A stretch of 64,000 nucleotides of DNA from Mesorhizobium sp. L-2-11 (GTDB lineage: Bacteria > Pseudomonadota > Alphaproteobacteria > Rhizobiales > Rhizobiaceae). The notes below the pieces were generated by a model that worked only from the letters and a program-made list of their open reading frames with translations, made no database searches and had not been told where the DNA came from. The stretch's first letter is position 1; every line of letters starts with the position of its first letter. Both the position numbers and the translations under genes were made by a program. The stretch covers positions 3,922,001 to 3,986,000 of the forward strand of contig NZ_AP023257.1 of the NCBI RefSeq assembly GCF_016756595.1, written 5' to 3'. Positions 1 to 8,340 of the stretch are shown here, piece by piece.

Positions 1-915
1 CTCATTGACCTTCCAGTCGATGAATTCCTCGATATCGGGATGGTCGGCGTCGACGATGACCATCTTTGCAGCGCGCCGCGTCGTGCCGCCCGACTTGATG
101 GCGCCCGCCGCGCGGTCGCCGATCTTGAGGAAGCTCATCAGGCCGGACGAGCGACCGCCGCCGGACAGTTTCTCGCCTTCGCCGCGCAGGAACGAGAAGT
201 TGGAGCCGGTGCCGGAGCCGTATTTGAACAGGCGCGCTTCACGCACCCACAAATCCATGATGCCGCCTTGGTTGACGAGATCGTCCTGCACGCCCTGGAT
301 GAAGCAGGCATGCGGCTGCGGATGCTCGTAGGAAGACTTCGACTTGGTCAGCTTGCCGGTGAACGGGTCGACATAGAAATGGCCCTGGCTCGGGCCGTCG
401 ATGCCGTAGGCCCAGTGCAGGCCGGTGTTGAACCATTGCGGCGAATTCGGCGCCACGCGCTGCGTGGCCAGCATATAGGCGAGCTCGTCGCGGAAGGCGC
501 GCGCGTCTTCCTCCGAATTGAAGTAGCCGCCCTTCCAGCCCCAATAGGTCCAGGTGCCGGCAAGACGGTCGAAGACCTGGCGGGCGTCGGTCTCGGAGCC
601 GTAGCGCTCAGCCTCCGGCAGCTTTGCCAGCTCGGCCTCGTCGGCGACGGAGCGCCACAGGAAGGAGGGGACGTTGTTCTCCTCGACCTTCTTCAGCCGT
701 GCCGGCACGCCGGCCTTGCGGAAATATTTCTGCGCCAGGATGTCGGCGGCAACCTGGCTGAACTGCGCCGGCACATCGATATTGTCCAAGCGGAACACCA
801 CCGAGCCATCCGGATTCTTGATCTCCGAAAGCGCCTTGCGGAATTCGATCTCCGCATAAGCGGCCCCTTCTTGACTTGCCAGTCCCTGCTTGGTGAAACG
901 ACGCTCGATGCGCAT
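1..915 (-). CDS. nrdJ: Vitamin B12-dependent (class II) ribonucleotide reductase, N-terminal part
   Basis: This enzyme reduces ribonucleotides to deoxyribonucleotides for DNA synthesis in the cytoplasm, using adenosylcobalamin to generate the radical. Only the first 305 residues lie in the window; the gene runs off the left edge, and rhizobial homologues are about 1200 residues long. Visible landmarks are PNSPQWFNTG at residues 157-166, HACFIQG at 203-209 with the redox cysteine expected at C204, and the loop KYGSGTGSNFS at 231-241, followed by SGGTTRRAAKM at 275-285, which is typical of B12-type reductases. The ATG at 915 is preceded by an AGGA-like ribosome-binding site. The upstream region is long and carries putative NrdR boxes (1152-1196). 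Confidence 0.95.
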   Translation of the reverse strand, partial: MRIERRFTKQGLASQEGAAYAEIEFRKALSEIKNPDGSVVFRLDNIDVPAQFSQVAADILAQKYFRKAGVPARLKKVEENNVPSFLWRSVADEAELAKLPEAERYGSETDARQVFDRLAGTWTYWGWKGGYFNSEEDARAFRDELAYMLATQRVAPNSPQWFNTGLHWAYGIDGPSQGHFYVDPFTGKLTKSKSSYEHPQPHACFIQGVQDDLVNQGGIMDLWVREARLFKYGSGTGSNFSFLRGEGEKLSGGGRSSGLMSFLKIGDRAAGAIKSGGTTRRAAKMVIVDADHPDIEEFIDWKVNE

Positions 916-1151
916 TGGTCCTATCCCTTGCTTGTCTGATATAGCGCCTTTCCCAAGGGATTTCTGCCCCCATTGCGAAACGCGCATGTCCGCCGTCTGC
1001 CGGCGTTCGAAAACGGCCGGCTCCTTTTCACGAGGCTCCGCCCGCCCTGCTGGTCGAACTCCTTGCGAAGTAGCCGTCCAACGCGCCGACGGACCCTGCG
1101 GGTCCCTCAAAACTGAAACTTTTTTTCGACTCCCTCAATCGAGGGAACTTC

Positions 1152-1196
1152 ACACTATCTAGCGTCGAACCTACCTGCAAACACTAAATATAGTAT
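1152..1196. promoter_or_regulatory. Pair of putative NrdR boxes upstream of nrdJ
   Basis: The segment 1181-1196 reads ACACTAAATATAGTAT, matching the NrdR consensus acaCwAtATaTwGtgt at about 14 of 16 positions. A weaker copy, ACACTATCTAGCGTCG, lies at 1152-1167. The starts are 29 bp apart, close to three helical turns but slightly under the usual 31-32 bp. NrdR is the ATP/dATP-sensing repressor of ribonucleotide reductase genes, so this fits repression of nrdJ. Confidence 0.7.
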
Positions 1197-1452
1197 TAAC
1201 AGACAATTTATTCCAGTCCGACATTTTTCCCTTTCGTCCCCCAAAAGACCCCACAATCCCAACGCCTCCGCCGGCCTCGTAGCCAGGCGGAAATGCGGCC
1301 AAACGCACATAATCCGGGAAAAAAGACCGGGCTCGAAACTTTCCGGTCGCACTCTCAACAGGAGCGCATGGCCTATAAAAGGCGACTCGTTTTGCGCCGT
1401 CAAGGATTCGTTTGCGTAGCTTTTGTGACCCCAACATCTTGTGTGTCACATA

Positions 1453-1461
1453 TGTGGATAA
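1453..1461 (-). promoter_or_regulatory. DnaA-box match TTATCCACA
   Basis: The plus strand reads TGTGGATAA, the complement of the perfect DnaA box TTATCCACA. It sits in the AT-rich stretch between nrdJ and the Nudix gene. DnaA is known to act on ribonucleotide reductase genes in E. coli; a role here is inference from one site. Confidence 0.4.
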
Positions 1462-1613
1462 CGGGGATAGAAAGTGCGCGGAGGGTTCGATTTCTACTCA
1501 CCGCGCAGGCATCAAGCGCGACAACGCATGCCAAGCCGGAGCACCAAGCCGATTCCCGACTTCACGAACATCGACGGCAAATGCGCGGCTTTGGCCGGTG
1601 AGCCTATGCTTGC

Positions 1614-2102
1614 TCAGGAGAACTTGTGCGGGTCGGCACAAAAATAGGCGATGATCTGGCCAAGATCCGGCTCGTTGACCATGCGCACGGCCTCGGAGGG
1701 GCTGACCCATTTGCGGGTGCGCGACCGCTTTTCCTTCCACCGGTCGGCGACCTTGTCGACCCGCAGCGGAAACACCAGGACCTCGCAAGGCACCTCCTCG
1801 CCGGAAGCCAATGCCTTGGCATAGAAGTAGCGGCCGGCTTCGTGGTGGGAGACCGTGCCGCGCAGTCCGGCTTCCTCGCCGGCCTCGCGCGCCGCCGCTT
1901 CGCAAAGCAGTTCCTTGGCCTCAGGCCAGCCCTTGGGAACCACCCAGCGACCGGTATCGCGGCTGGTGATCAGCATGATCTCGATGCCATGCCCGGTATC
2001 GCGCCAGGGCAATGCTGCAACCTGCAGGCGGCACGGCGCTGCGCCGAAGAGCCGCTGGACCCTTTCGGCCAAATGGTTATGCGTTACTTGCCTCGTCAAC
2101 AT
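1614..2102 (-). CDS. Nudix hydrolase
   Basis: A 162-residue Nudix-fold pyrophosphohydrolase, which would cleave a nucleoside diphosphate linked to another moiety. The Nudix box is complete at residues 58-80: G58, then E64, R72-E73, E76-E77, G79 and L80 in the pattern G-x5-E-x7-RE-x2-EE-x-G-x. The sequence around WVVPKGWPE resembles the diphosphoinositol polyphosphate or diadenosine polyphosphate hydrolase branch, so that is the best guess for substrate class. It stands alone on the minus strand, divergent from nothing obvious. Confidence 0.85.
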   Translation of the reverse strand: MLTRQVTHNHLAERVQRLFGAAPCRLQVAALPWRDTGHGIEIMLITSRDTGRWVVPKGWPEAKELLCEAAAREAGEEAGLRGTVSHHEAGRYFYAKALASGEEVPCEVLVFPLRVDKVADRWKEKRSRTRKWVSPSEAVRMVNEPDLGQIIAYFCADPHKFS

Positions 2103-2263
2103 CGTAGAAGCTTGCCCCAGCCTCTAGAATCACTTGTCGCCTGGTGAATCTTAGGGTCAATCATAAGCAATGAAAGTAAAAAACTTCATACGAACTGGTT
2201 AACCACACCAACAGGCGTCGATAGAGGAATATCGGGCGCCGCGGCACTCTTTCAAGAAGTGCT

Positions 2264-2321
2264 CGCCGGCACGTCGTGGTCGCCGGCAGAAGTGTCGCCG
2301 GCAAAGCAGTGCCCGCCGGCA
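2264..2321. repeat. Four spaced copies of CGCCGGCA
   Basis: The octamer CGCCGGCA occurs at 2264, 2281, 2296 and 2314, spaced 17, 15 and 18 bp, with variable spacers. It lies in the gap just downstream of gpt. It looks like a degenerate short tandem array; no function is evident. Confidence 0.6.
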
Positions 2322-2351
2322 TGTTCCGGAAGAGAAAGCAGCTGCCGCGAA

Positions 2352-2852
2352 TCAGCCGGCGTGGTCGTCGGCGATCGGCTTCTGGTAGGTGAAGCCCATA
2401 TCCCACGGAAAATAGATCCAGGTGTCCTGGCTGACCTCGGTGACGAAGGTGTCGACCAGCGGCCTGCCTTTCGGCTTGGCATAGACGGTGGCGAAATGCG
2501 CCTTGGGCATCATGGCGCGGACGATGCCCGCGGTCTTGCCGGTGTCTGTCAGGTCGTCGATGATCAATACGCCGGCGCCGTCATCGGCGAGCAGTGCCGG
2601 CGTGACCTCCTTCAGCACCTGCAACTGCCCCTGGCTGGCATAGTCGTGATAGGAGGCGACGCAGACCGTCTCGATGACCCGGATGCCGAGTTCACGCGAG
2701 ATGATTGCGGCCGGAACCAGGCCGCCGCGCGTGATGCAGACGATCGCCTTCCATTGGCCTTTGTTGGCGCCCGCAAGCCGCCAGGCGAGCGCGCGCGCGT
2801 CGCGGTGGAACTGATCCCACGAGACAGGAAAGGCCTTTTCGGGAAGGGACAT
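2352..2852 (-). CDS. gpt: Xanthine-guanine phosphoribosyltransferase
   Basis: This enzyme salvages guanine and xanthine by transferring them to PRPP to make GMP and XMP. The 166-residue length fits the family. The PRPP-binding motif [13 protein letters not shown] is at residues 95-107, and ITRGGLVPA at 40-48 is the N-terminal PRPP loop. I chose the ATG at 2852, giving MSLPEKAF; an in-frame start 42 bases upstream would add a basic stretch not seen in the family. Confidence 0.93.
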   Translation of the reverse strand: MSLPEKAFPVSWDQFHRDARALAWRLAGANKGQWKAIVCITRGGLVPAAIISRELGIRVIETVCVASYHDYASQGQLQVLKEVTPALLADDGAGVLIIDDLTDTGKTAGIVRAMMPKAHFATVYAKPKGRPLVDTFVTEVSQDTWIYFPWDMGFTYQKPIADDHAG

Positions 2853-3011
2853 TTTTCGCGCACTCCGCAGCGCGCGAAAAAAGCGCGCAGACACTTGAAG
2901 GAACGCGCGGAATTAACTGGAAAGCCTCGGCCCTGGCAAGGGGCGATGCAAGATGGGGCGGCGGCAAGCGATCCTGTGGCCTTGCCGCCTTTGGGCTTGC
3001 CGCTTGTCGAT

Positions 3012-3845
3012 TTACCGCGACAGGAAAGCTGCCACCGGCAGGGTGCGCAGCACCGTGCGGGTGACGCCGCCGAACAGCAGCTGGCGCAGCCAGGAATGGC
3101 TGTAGGCGCCGAGCACGAGCAGGTCGGCGCCGGTTTCCGCAACCCTTGTCTGGAGCACCTCATCGACCGAGTGGCCGGCCGATTGCAGCACCGAGACGCT
3201 GACCGTGGCGCCATGCCGGGACAGGGCGGCGGCGATGTCGGCGCCGGCCGCCTCCGTGGCCTCGTCGAGCGTATCCGGCGGGTCGATGACGACAATATCG
3301 GTTTTTTCGGCCTCGATGATGAAGGGCAGGGCGTCGAAGGCGGCGCGCGCGGCTTCCTTGCTGCCGTTCCAGGCGAGCAGCACATGCTTGAAGCTGGTGA
3401 TGAGCGGGCCTGAGTGCGGCACGACCAGCACCGGCCGGCCGGCGTCATAGACCAGCGTGTCGACGTCGGCGCTCGGATCGCCGCCCGACTCGCGCTGCGC
3501 GGCGATGATCAAGTCCGCGGTTCGAACGGTCGGGATGCCGGTCAGTGCGCTGTCTCCGGAAAAGCTCTCAAGGCTGCGCCACTCGAATGACAGGCCGGAC
3601 TCTTCGACGTGCCGGAGGAAAATCGCCCGCAATTTCTCAGCGCGTTCCTTGTTCATGTCGGCCGAAACCTGCAGGAACTCGGTGTCGGGAAAGCCAGTGG
3701 CCGAGGTGTAGGGGACGGGAAGCGCTTCGGCATGAATGCCGATGAGATGGCTCTCGAACTTGTCGGCAAGCGGAATGGCGCATTCGAGCACGCGCTCCGC
3801 GTCCTGTTCGTTCTGCAGAATGGCGACGATGGTCTTGAATCGCAT
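3012..3845 (-). CDS. Universal stress protein, tandem UspA domains
   Basis: A 277-residue cytoplasmic protein made of two UspA-type domains, about residues 1-145 and 150-277. The C-terminal domain holds the nucleotide-binding pattern near GADLLVLGAYSHS followed by LFGGVTRTVLR, the usual G-x2-G-x9-G(S/T) region. Such tandem proteins are induced under stress or stationary phase; the ligand is unknown. A 10-bp stem hairpin (3861-3885) lies between this gene and its upstream neighbour and ends only about 15 bases before the start. Confidence 0.9.
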   Translation of the reverse strand: MRFKTIVAILQNEQDAERVLECAIPLADKFESHLIGIHAEALPVPYTSATGFPDTEFLQVSADMNKERAEKLRAIFLRHVEESGLSFEWRSLESFSGDSALTGIPTVRTADLIIAAQRESGGDPSADVDTLVYDAGRPVLVVPHSGPLITSFKHVLLAWNGSKEAARAAFDALPFIIEAEKTDIVVIDPPDTLDEATEAAGADIAAALSRHGATVSVSVLQSAGHSVDEVLQTRVAETGADLLVLGAYSHSWLRQLLFGGVTRTVLRTLPVAAFLSR

Positions 3846-3860
3846 GGCAACCCCTCAATT

Positions 3861-3885
3861 TGCGGGCGAGCGAGACTCGCCCGCA
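3861..3885. promoter_or_regulatory. Perfect hairpin in the usp leader
   Basis: GCGGGCGAG and CTCGCCCGC pair around the five-base loop CGAGA. There is no T-run on either strand, so it does not look like a classical terminator. It sits directly before the ribosome-binding site of the universal stress gene and could affect its translation or protect the upstream mRNA end. Confidence 0.5.
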
Positions 3886-3922
3886 TGAAACGTTGCAGTA
3901 CGACGCTTTGTTCCGGCCTGGA

Positions 3923-4666
3923 TCAACTGGCCGGGCTGGCGAGCCTTGCAACCATCGCTTCGACATCGGCGCGGGCGGCGTCCAGCGCTTGCTGGCTGCG
4001 GGCACGGACGACCAGCTCGGTCCAGAACTTGCCGTCGCCATACTTTGGATAGGAGCCGATGATCGTGTCCGGATGCGCCTTCTGGATGTCGCCCAGCGGT
4101 CCGCCGACCAAGCCTTCGCCGAACGGACAGTGCACCGTGGCCGACAGCATTTTGGTGCCGGCCTTCAGCGTCGGCACCACATTGTCGAGCATCGCCTGGA
4201 AAATCGCCGGCACGCCGGCCATGACATGGACGTTGCCGATGCGAAAGCCCGGCGCGATCGACACCGGATTGTCGATATGGTCGGCACCGCGCGGCATCCG
4301 CGCCATGCGCTTGCGCGCCTCGGTGTATTCGATGCCGCGCGCGGCGTAGCTCGCTTCCAGCATCGCATAGGCTTTGGCGTCGTATTCGCAGGGCACGCCG
4401 AAGGCCCTGGCAATGGCATCCGCGGTGATGTCGTCATGCGTCGGACCGATGCCGCCGGTGGTGAAGACATAGGTGTAGCGGGCACGCAGGGCATTCACTG
4501 CGGCGACGATCTCGTCTTCCTCGTCGGCAACGATGCGCACCTCCTTCAGGTCGATGCCGATCGCCGTCATGATGTCGGCGAGGTGGCCGATATTCTTGTC
4601 CTTGGTGCGGCCGGACAGAATCTCGTCGCCGATGACAAGCATGGCAGCGGTGACGATTTCGGGCAT
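3923..4666 (-). CDS. Competence/damage-inducible protein A-type molybdopterin-binding protein
   Basis: A 247-residue protein with the MoCF/MoaB fold found at the N terminus of CinA, without CinA's C-terminal amidohydrolase domain. The hallmark VIGDEILSGRTKDKN is at residues 11-25 and TTGGIGPTHDD at 69-79. In rhizobia this short form is a stand-alone gene; its substrate is uncertain (pterin or nucleotide). The ATG at 4666 was chosen because it gives MPEIVTAAMLVIGDE, the normal family start; a start 54 bases earlier is possible. Confidence 0.85.
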   Translation of the reverse strand: MPEIVTAAMLVIGDEILSGRTKDKNIGHLADIMTAIGIDLKEVRIVADEEDEIVAAVNALRARYTYVFTTGGIGPTHDDITADAIARAFGVPCEYDAKAYAMLEASYAARGIEYTEARKRMARMPRGADHIDNPVSIAPGFRIGNVHVMAGVPAIFQAMLDNVVPTLKAGTKMLSATVHCPFGEGLVGGPLGDIQKAHPDTIIGSYPKYGDGKFWTELVVRARSQQALDAARADVEAMVARLASPAS

Positions 4667-4763
4667 GAGAGGCTCCGGCAAAAGGTCAGTTGAGATAGCG
4701 CGGCGGATGGTTGGCGGCAATGCCCGTATTGATAACGCTGCTGCAGCACAGCAATCGCACCGG

Positions 4764-4951
4764 GTCGGCGCCGCCCCTCATCCGCCTGCCGGCACCTTCT
4801 CCCCGTATAGTGACGGGGAGAAGCGGCTGGCCGCGGCCTCGGCATCCGTTCTGCAACGCTGGAGATTGGCGAAATCCTCTGCGAAGGCGTCTTTCTCCCC
4901 GTCACTATACGGGGAGAAATGCCCGGCAGGGCAATGAGGGGCGGCGCCGAC
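4764..4951. repeat. Inverted pair of RPE-type palindromic repeats
   Basis: Two units face each other. Each carries CTCCCCGT-CACTATA-CGGGGAG as a hairpin and ends in GAGGGGCGGCGCCGAC; the outer ends are inverted copies of each other. Related copies occur at 26141-26216 and 41941-42079. The stretch between the molybdopterin protein and the ABC operon (4667-4991) contains only this element. Confidence 0.85.
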
Positions 4952-4991
4952 TTCGACAAATGGCCGGTCGAGCACCGACGGCGGCATGGCG

Positions 4992-5915
4992 CTATTCCTT
5001 CACCGCTCCGGTCATCGAGGAAACGTAGTGCTCGACGAAGAACGAATACAGCACCACCACCGGCAGCGAGCCGATCAGGGCTCCGGCCATCAGCGCTCCC
5101 CACTCATAGACGTCGGAGCGGACAAGCTCGGTGAGCACCCCGACCGGCACCGTCTTGTTTTCCGACGACTGGATGAACGTCAGCGCATAGATGAATTCGT
5201 TCCATGACAAGGTGAATGCGAAGATGCCGGCCGAAATCAGGCCGGGCACCGACAGCGGCAGCACGATCTTGATGAGGATCTGCCAGCGGCTCGCCCCGTC
5301 GATGAGCGCGCATTCTTCCAGTTCGAACGGGATCGAACGGAAGTAACCCATCAGCAGCCAGGTGCAGAAAGGCACCAGGAAGGTCGGGTAGGTGAGGATG
5401 AGCGCGAACGGGGTGTCGTAAAGCCCAAGGTTGAACACCATCACCGACAGCGGGATGAACAGGATCGAGGGCGGCACGAGATAGGCGAGGAAGATCGCCA
5501 GCCCGACCTGCCGCGCCCCCGAAAACCGCAGCCGTTCGATCGCATAGGCCGCGAACACCGCAGCCAGCAGCGACAGGAACGTGGCGGCGGTGGAGATGAT
5601 GATCGTGTTGAGCAGCCAGCCCGGATAGGACGTGTCGAACAAGAGATAGCGGATGTGCTGGAATGTCGGCTGCACGACCCAGAACGGATTGAAATTGGCG
5701 TAGTCGGTCATCTCGTGATTGGGCTTGATCGCCGTGATCGTCATCCAGTAGAATGGGAACAACAGCACGATGACGAACACCAGCAACGGCAGATAGACCG
5801 TCACCACGCGCCGCGGCAGGCTCTGAAGGTAGCCCATGCCGCCTTCGTCGAGTTCCTGCCGCTTCGCTTTTTTGATCGCGGCGCTCTTGATCTCAGCCGT
5901 CTTGACCTCAGCCAT
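4992..5915 (-). CDS. Sugar ABC transporter permease, MalG type
   Basis: The second inner-membrane permease of a CUT1-family carbohydrate importer. The 307-residue protein has about six membrane segments, beginning with one near residues 38-58, and the cytoplasmic EAA loop near ELEECALIDGASRWQILIKIVLPLSVPG. It is the last gene of the operon and starts three bases after the MalF-type gene stops. An N-terminal charged extension of about 30 residues precedes the first membrane segment. Confidence 0.93.
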   Translation of the reverse strand: MAEVKTAEIKSAAIKKAKRQELDEGGMGYLQSLPRRVVTVYLPLLVFVIVLLFPFYWMTITAIKPNHEMTDYANFNPFWVVQPTFQHIRYLLFDTSYPGWLLNTIIISTAATFLSLLAAVFAAYAIERLRFSGARQVGLAIFLAYLVPPSILFIPLSVMVFNLGLYDTPFALILTYPTFLVPFCTWLLMGYFRSIPFELEECALIDGASRWQILIKIVLPLSVPGLISAGIFAFTLSWNEFIYALTFIQSSENKTVPVGVLTELVRSDVYEWGALMAGALIGSLPVVVLYSFFVEHYVSSMTGAVKE

Positions 5916-5918
5916 GTG

Positions 5919-6869
5919 TCAGTCTCCTCCGCCCTGTTGCCATTTGCGGCGTTGCAGGCCGAAATAGCTGAACAGGATCGCCGCAAGCAGGAACGGGATC
6001 ATGGCGACCGCGATGGCGGCGCCCTCGCCAAGCTGGCCTCCCGAAATGCCGCGCTGAAACGACAATGTCGCCATCAGATGGGTGGCATTGACCGGTCCGC
6101 CGCGGGTCAGCACATAGATCAGCTGGAAATCGGTGAAGGTGAACAGCACCGAAAACGTCATGGTGATGGCGATGATCGGCGTCAGCAGCGGCAGCGTCAC
6201 AAAACGGAACAATTGCCAGCGACTGGCGCCGTCGAGCGTGGCGGCCTCGTAAAGCGACTGCGGTATGGTCTGCAAGCCGGCCAGCAGAGTGATGGCGACG
6301 AACGGAATGCCGCGCCACACATTGGCGGCGATGACCGAAGCGCGCGCGTTCTCCGGATCGCCGAGGAAATTGATGCGATGGTCGATCAGCCCCATTTCCA
6401 TAAGCGCCCAGGACAGGATGGAGAACTGCGAATCATAGATCCACCAGAAGGCGATGGCCGACAGCACCGTCGGCACCACCCACGGCAGCAGCACGATCGC
6501 GCGGAAGAACGATTTGAAGGGAAGGTTCTGATTGAGGATAAGCGCCAGCCAGAGGCCGAGCGCGAATTTCAGGATCGACGCGCTTATCGTGTAAAGCAAG
6601 GTGTTGAAGACGGAGAGCCAGAAGACGGCGTCATCCGACAGATATTGGTAGTTTTCGATGCCTATGAAGATACCGGGGCGGCCGATGCGGGCATCGGTGA
6701 AGCCGAGCCAGATACCGAGCCCGAGCGGATAGGTGAGGAAGACCAGCAGCAGCGCAGCCGCCGGCAGCATGAAGCCGAAGCCAAGCGCGTTGCGGCTGTC
6801 GGCCAGGAGCGACAGGCTCCGCGACAGGATCGACGGGCGCGGCTGAACGGCGGCGGACGACACGGCCAT
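5919..6869 (-). CDS. Sugar ABC transporter permease, MalF type
   Basis: The first inner-membrane permease of the CUT1 importer, 316 residues with about six membrane segments. The EAA loop is visible as LYEAATLDGASRWQLFRFVTLP, which contacts the ATPase. I chose the ATG at 6869 (MAVSSAAVQ) because GAGGAG lies just upstream; the ATG at 6899 has no ribosome-binding site. It lies between the binding-protein gene and the MalG-type permease. Confidence 0.92.
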   Translation of the reverse strand: MAVSSAAVQPRPSILSRSLSLLADSRNALGFGFMLPAAALLLVFLTYPLGLGIWLGFTDARIGRPGIFIGIENYQYLSDDAVFWLSVFNTLLYTISASILKFALGLWLALILNQNLPFKSFFRAIVLLPWVVPTVLSAIAFWWIYDSQFSILSWALMEMGLIDHRINFLGDPENARASVIAANVWRGIPFVAITLLAGLQTIPQSLYEAATLDGASRWQLFRFVTLPLLTPIIAITMTFSVLFTFTDFQLIYVLTRGGPVNATHLMATLSFQRGISGGQLGEGAAIAVAMIPFLLAAILFSYFGLQRRKWQQGGGD

Positions 6870-6975
6870 GGGGCGGCTCCTCACAAGGTCTGCTGGCATG
6901 GTGGCCTAGAGGCCGCCACGCGATTCTGGGAATCAGACCGGGCAGCGCGGTCGCGGCTGCCCGGCTCGGCTGCGA

Positions 6976-8301
6976 TCAAACGCGATAGTAGCGGTTGGCG
7001 CGTTTCTCCGCCTCTTCCATCGCCTCCTGCGGCGTCGCCTGGCCGGTCACCGCCTTGGCGAACATGTCGACCAGGACGTAGTCGGCCATGGTCGCCGCCG
7101 AGGCATAGCCGAGCGGCCCGGCATAGCCGTTGGGACGCAGCGTCGCCGAGGCCTTGGCGTAAGCGGCATTGTTCGGGTCGGCCGTCCACACCGGATTGTT
7201 GTCGAAGGCTTTGAGCGTCTGGCAGCAATAGCCGGCCGAGGAGGTGATCCACTCTGCCATTTGCTGTTCCTCGAACATGAACTGCAGATAGGCCTTGGCC
7301 GCATTGGGGTAGGGCGTGTAGTCGAAGATCACCGCCGTGGTCACCTGGAACAGCTCGACCGATTTCCCGATAGGGCCGATCGGCAGACTGGTCGTGCGCA
7401 TGTCCTTGGCGATTTCAGTCAGTTTCGGATCATTGTCCTTGTTGGTTTTAGCCGTGTTATACACGGAAATGCCGTTAGCGATGACGCTGAGTTCGCCGGC
7501 CAGGAAGGCGCGGTTGTTGTTCACGTCGAGCCAGCTTTCGGTGCCGGGGATGAAGGTCTTGTAGAGCTCCTGCGCGTATTCGATCGCCTTGAGCGTCTCG
7601 GGGCTGTTGATCGTCACCTTGCCGCTCTCGTCGACCATCTGGCCGCCATGGCTCCAAAGCAGCCAGTGAGCATAATTGTTGCCGTCGCCGACGCCATGGC
7701 CGTGTGTGAAACCGGCCGGATGCCCCTTCGCCTGCAAGGCCTTGCAAAGCTCGAGGAAGCTCGCCGTGTCCTTCGGAAATTCCGAGAAGCCAGCCTCCTT
7801 CACCCAGCTTTCCCGATAGACGATGGCATTGCCGATGGTGGCCAGGGGCAGGCCGAGGAACTTTCCCTCGCGCGTCGCATACTGCTTTGGTCCGTCGTGC
7901 CAGCCGCCATATTTCGTACCGAGATATTCGCCCAGTTCCGTCACGTCGTGCAGCTTGTCGGGGTACTGGTGCGGGTCGTCGAACCAGACCAGCATCAGAT
8001 CTGGGCCGGAGCCGACATTGGCGGCAACCGCTGCCTTGGGGCGAATGTCCTCCCAGCTTTCCTTGTCGACACGGACCTCGACGCCTGTCGCCTCGGTGAA
8101 CCGCTTGGTGTTGGCCAGCCATTGGTCTTCATCGCCCTGAACGAACGGCGACCAGCGCAGCATGCGCAGCTTTGCGCCGTCTTCGGGCTTGTATGTCAAC
8201 CCCTCCTGGGCAAAGGCGGAAGAGCCGACGAAGCGGCTTCCCAAGGCTCCCGCCGCCACGCCGGCAGTCGTGCGGATCACGTCACGTCTGGTGAACTTCA
8301 T
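6976..8301 (-). CDS. Sugar ABC transporter substrate-binding protein, Tat-type leader
   Basis: The periplasmic ligand-binding component (family 1 solute-binding protein, 441 residues). The N terminus KFTRRDVIRT with a following hydrophobic stretch and an AFA-Q cleavage site looks like a twin-arginine export signal. The mature part has the usual two-lobed pattern with LRMLRWSPFVQGDEDQW near its start. The substrate cannot be read from the sequence; a di- or oligosaccharide or polyol is likely. The gene follows the ATPase by 39 bases. Confidence 0.92.
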   Translation of the reverse strand: MKFTRRDVIRTTAGVAAGALGSRFVGSSAFAQEGLTYKPEDGAKLRMLRWSPFVQGDEDQWLANTKRFTEATGVEVRVDKESWEDIRPKAAVAANVGSGPDLMLVWFDDPHQYPDKLHDVTELGEYLGTKYGGWHDGPKQYATREGKFLGLPLATIGNAIVYRESWVKEAGFSEFPKDTASFLELCKALQAKGHPAGFTHGHGVGDGNNYAHWLLWSHGGQMVDESGKVTINSPETLKAIEYAQELYKTFIPGTESWLDVNNNRAFLAGELSVIANGISVYNTAKTNKDNDPKLTEIAKDMRTTSLPIGPIGKSVELFQVTTAVIFDYTPYPNAAKAYLQFMFEEQQMAEWITSSAGYCCQTLKAFDNNPVWTADPNNAAYAKASATLRPNGYAGPLGYASAATMADYVLVDMFAKAVTGQATPQEAMEEAEKRANRYYRV

Positions 8302-8340
8302 GCTCGTCTCCTCCTGTTTATTGTCCTTGCCTTATGGATC

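Larger units (their letters stand above)
916..1613. other. Long intergenic region, nrdJ leader and regulatory DNA
   Basis: About 700 bases without a convincing gene. The part from about 1130 to 1500 is clearly more AT-rich than its surroundings. It holds two NrdR-like boxes, short hairpins at 1091-1105 (GGACCC/GGGTCC) and 1131-1146 (TCCCTC/GAGGGA), and a DnaA-box match at 1453-1461. The reading frames here are short and have no recognisable protein features. If nrdJ starts transcription near the NrdR boxes, its leader would be about 230-260 nt. Confidence 0.6.

Noticed and set aside
916..1180. Cobalamin riboswitch upstream of nrdJ
   Set aside because: The conserved B12-box core GCCACTG or a close variant was not found on the nrdJ strand in this interval; the region fits NrdR control instead.
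5655..7214. Long plus-strand frame over the ABC permease genes
   Set aside because: Antisense shadow of two well-recognised permeases; the translation is low-complexity Arg/His/Gln sequence with no domain.
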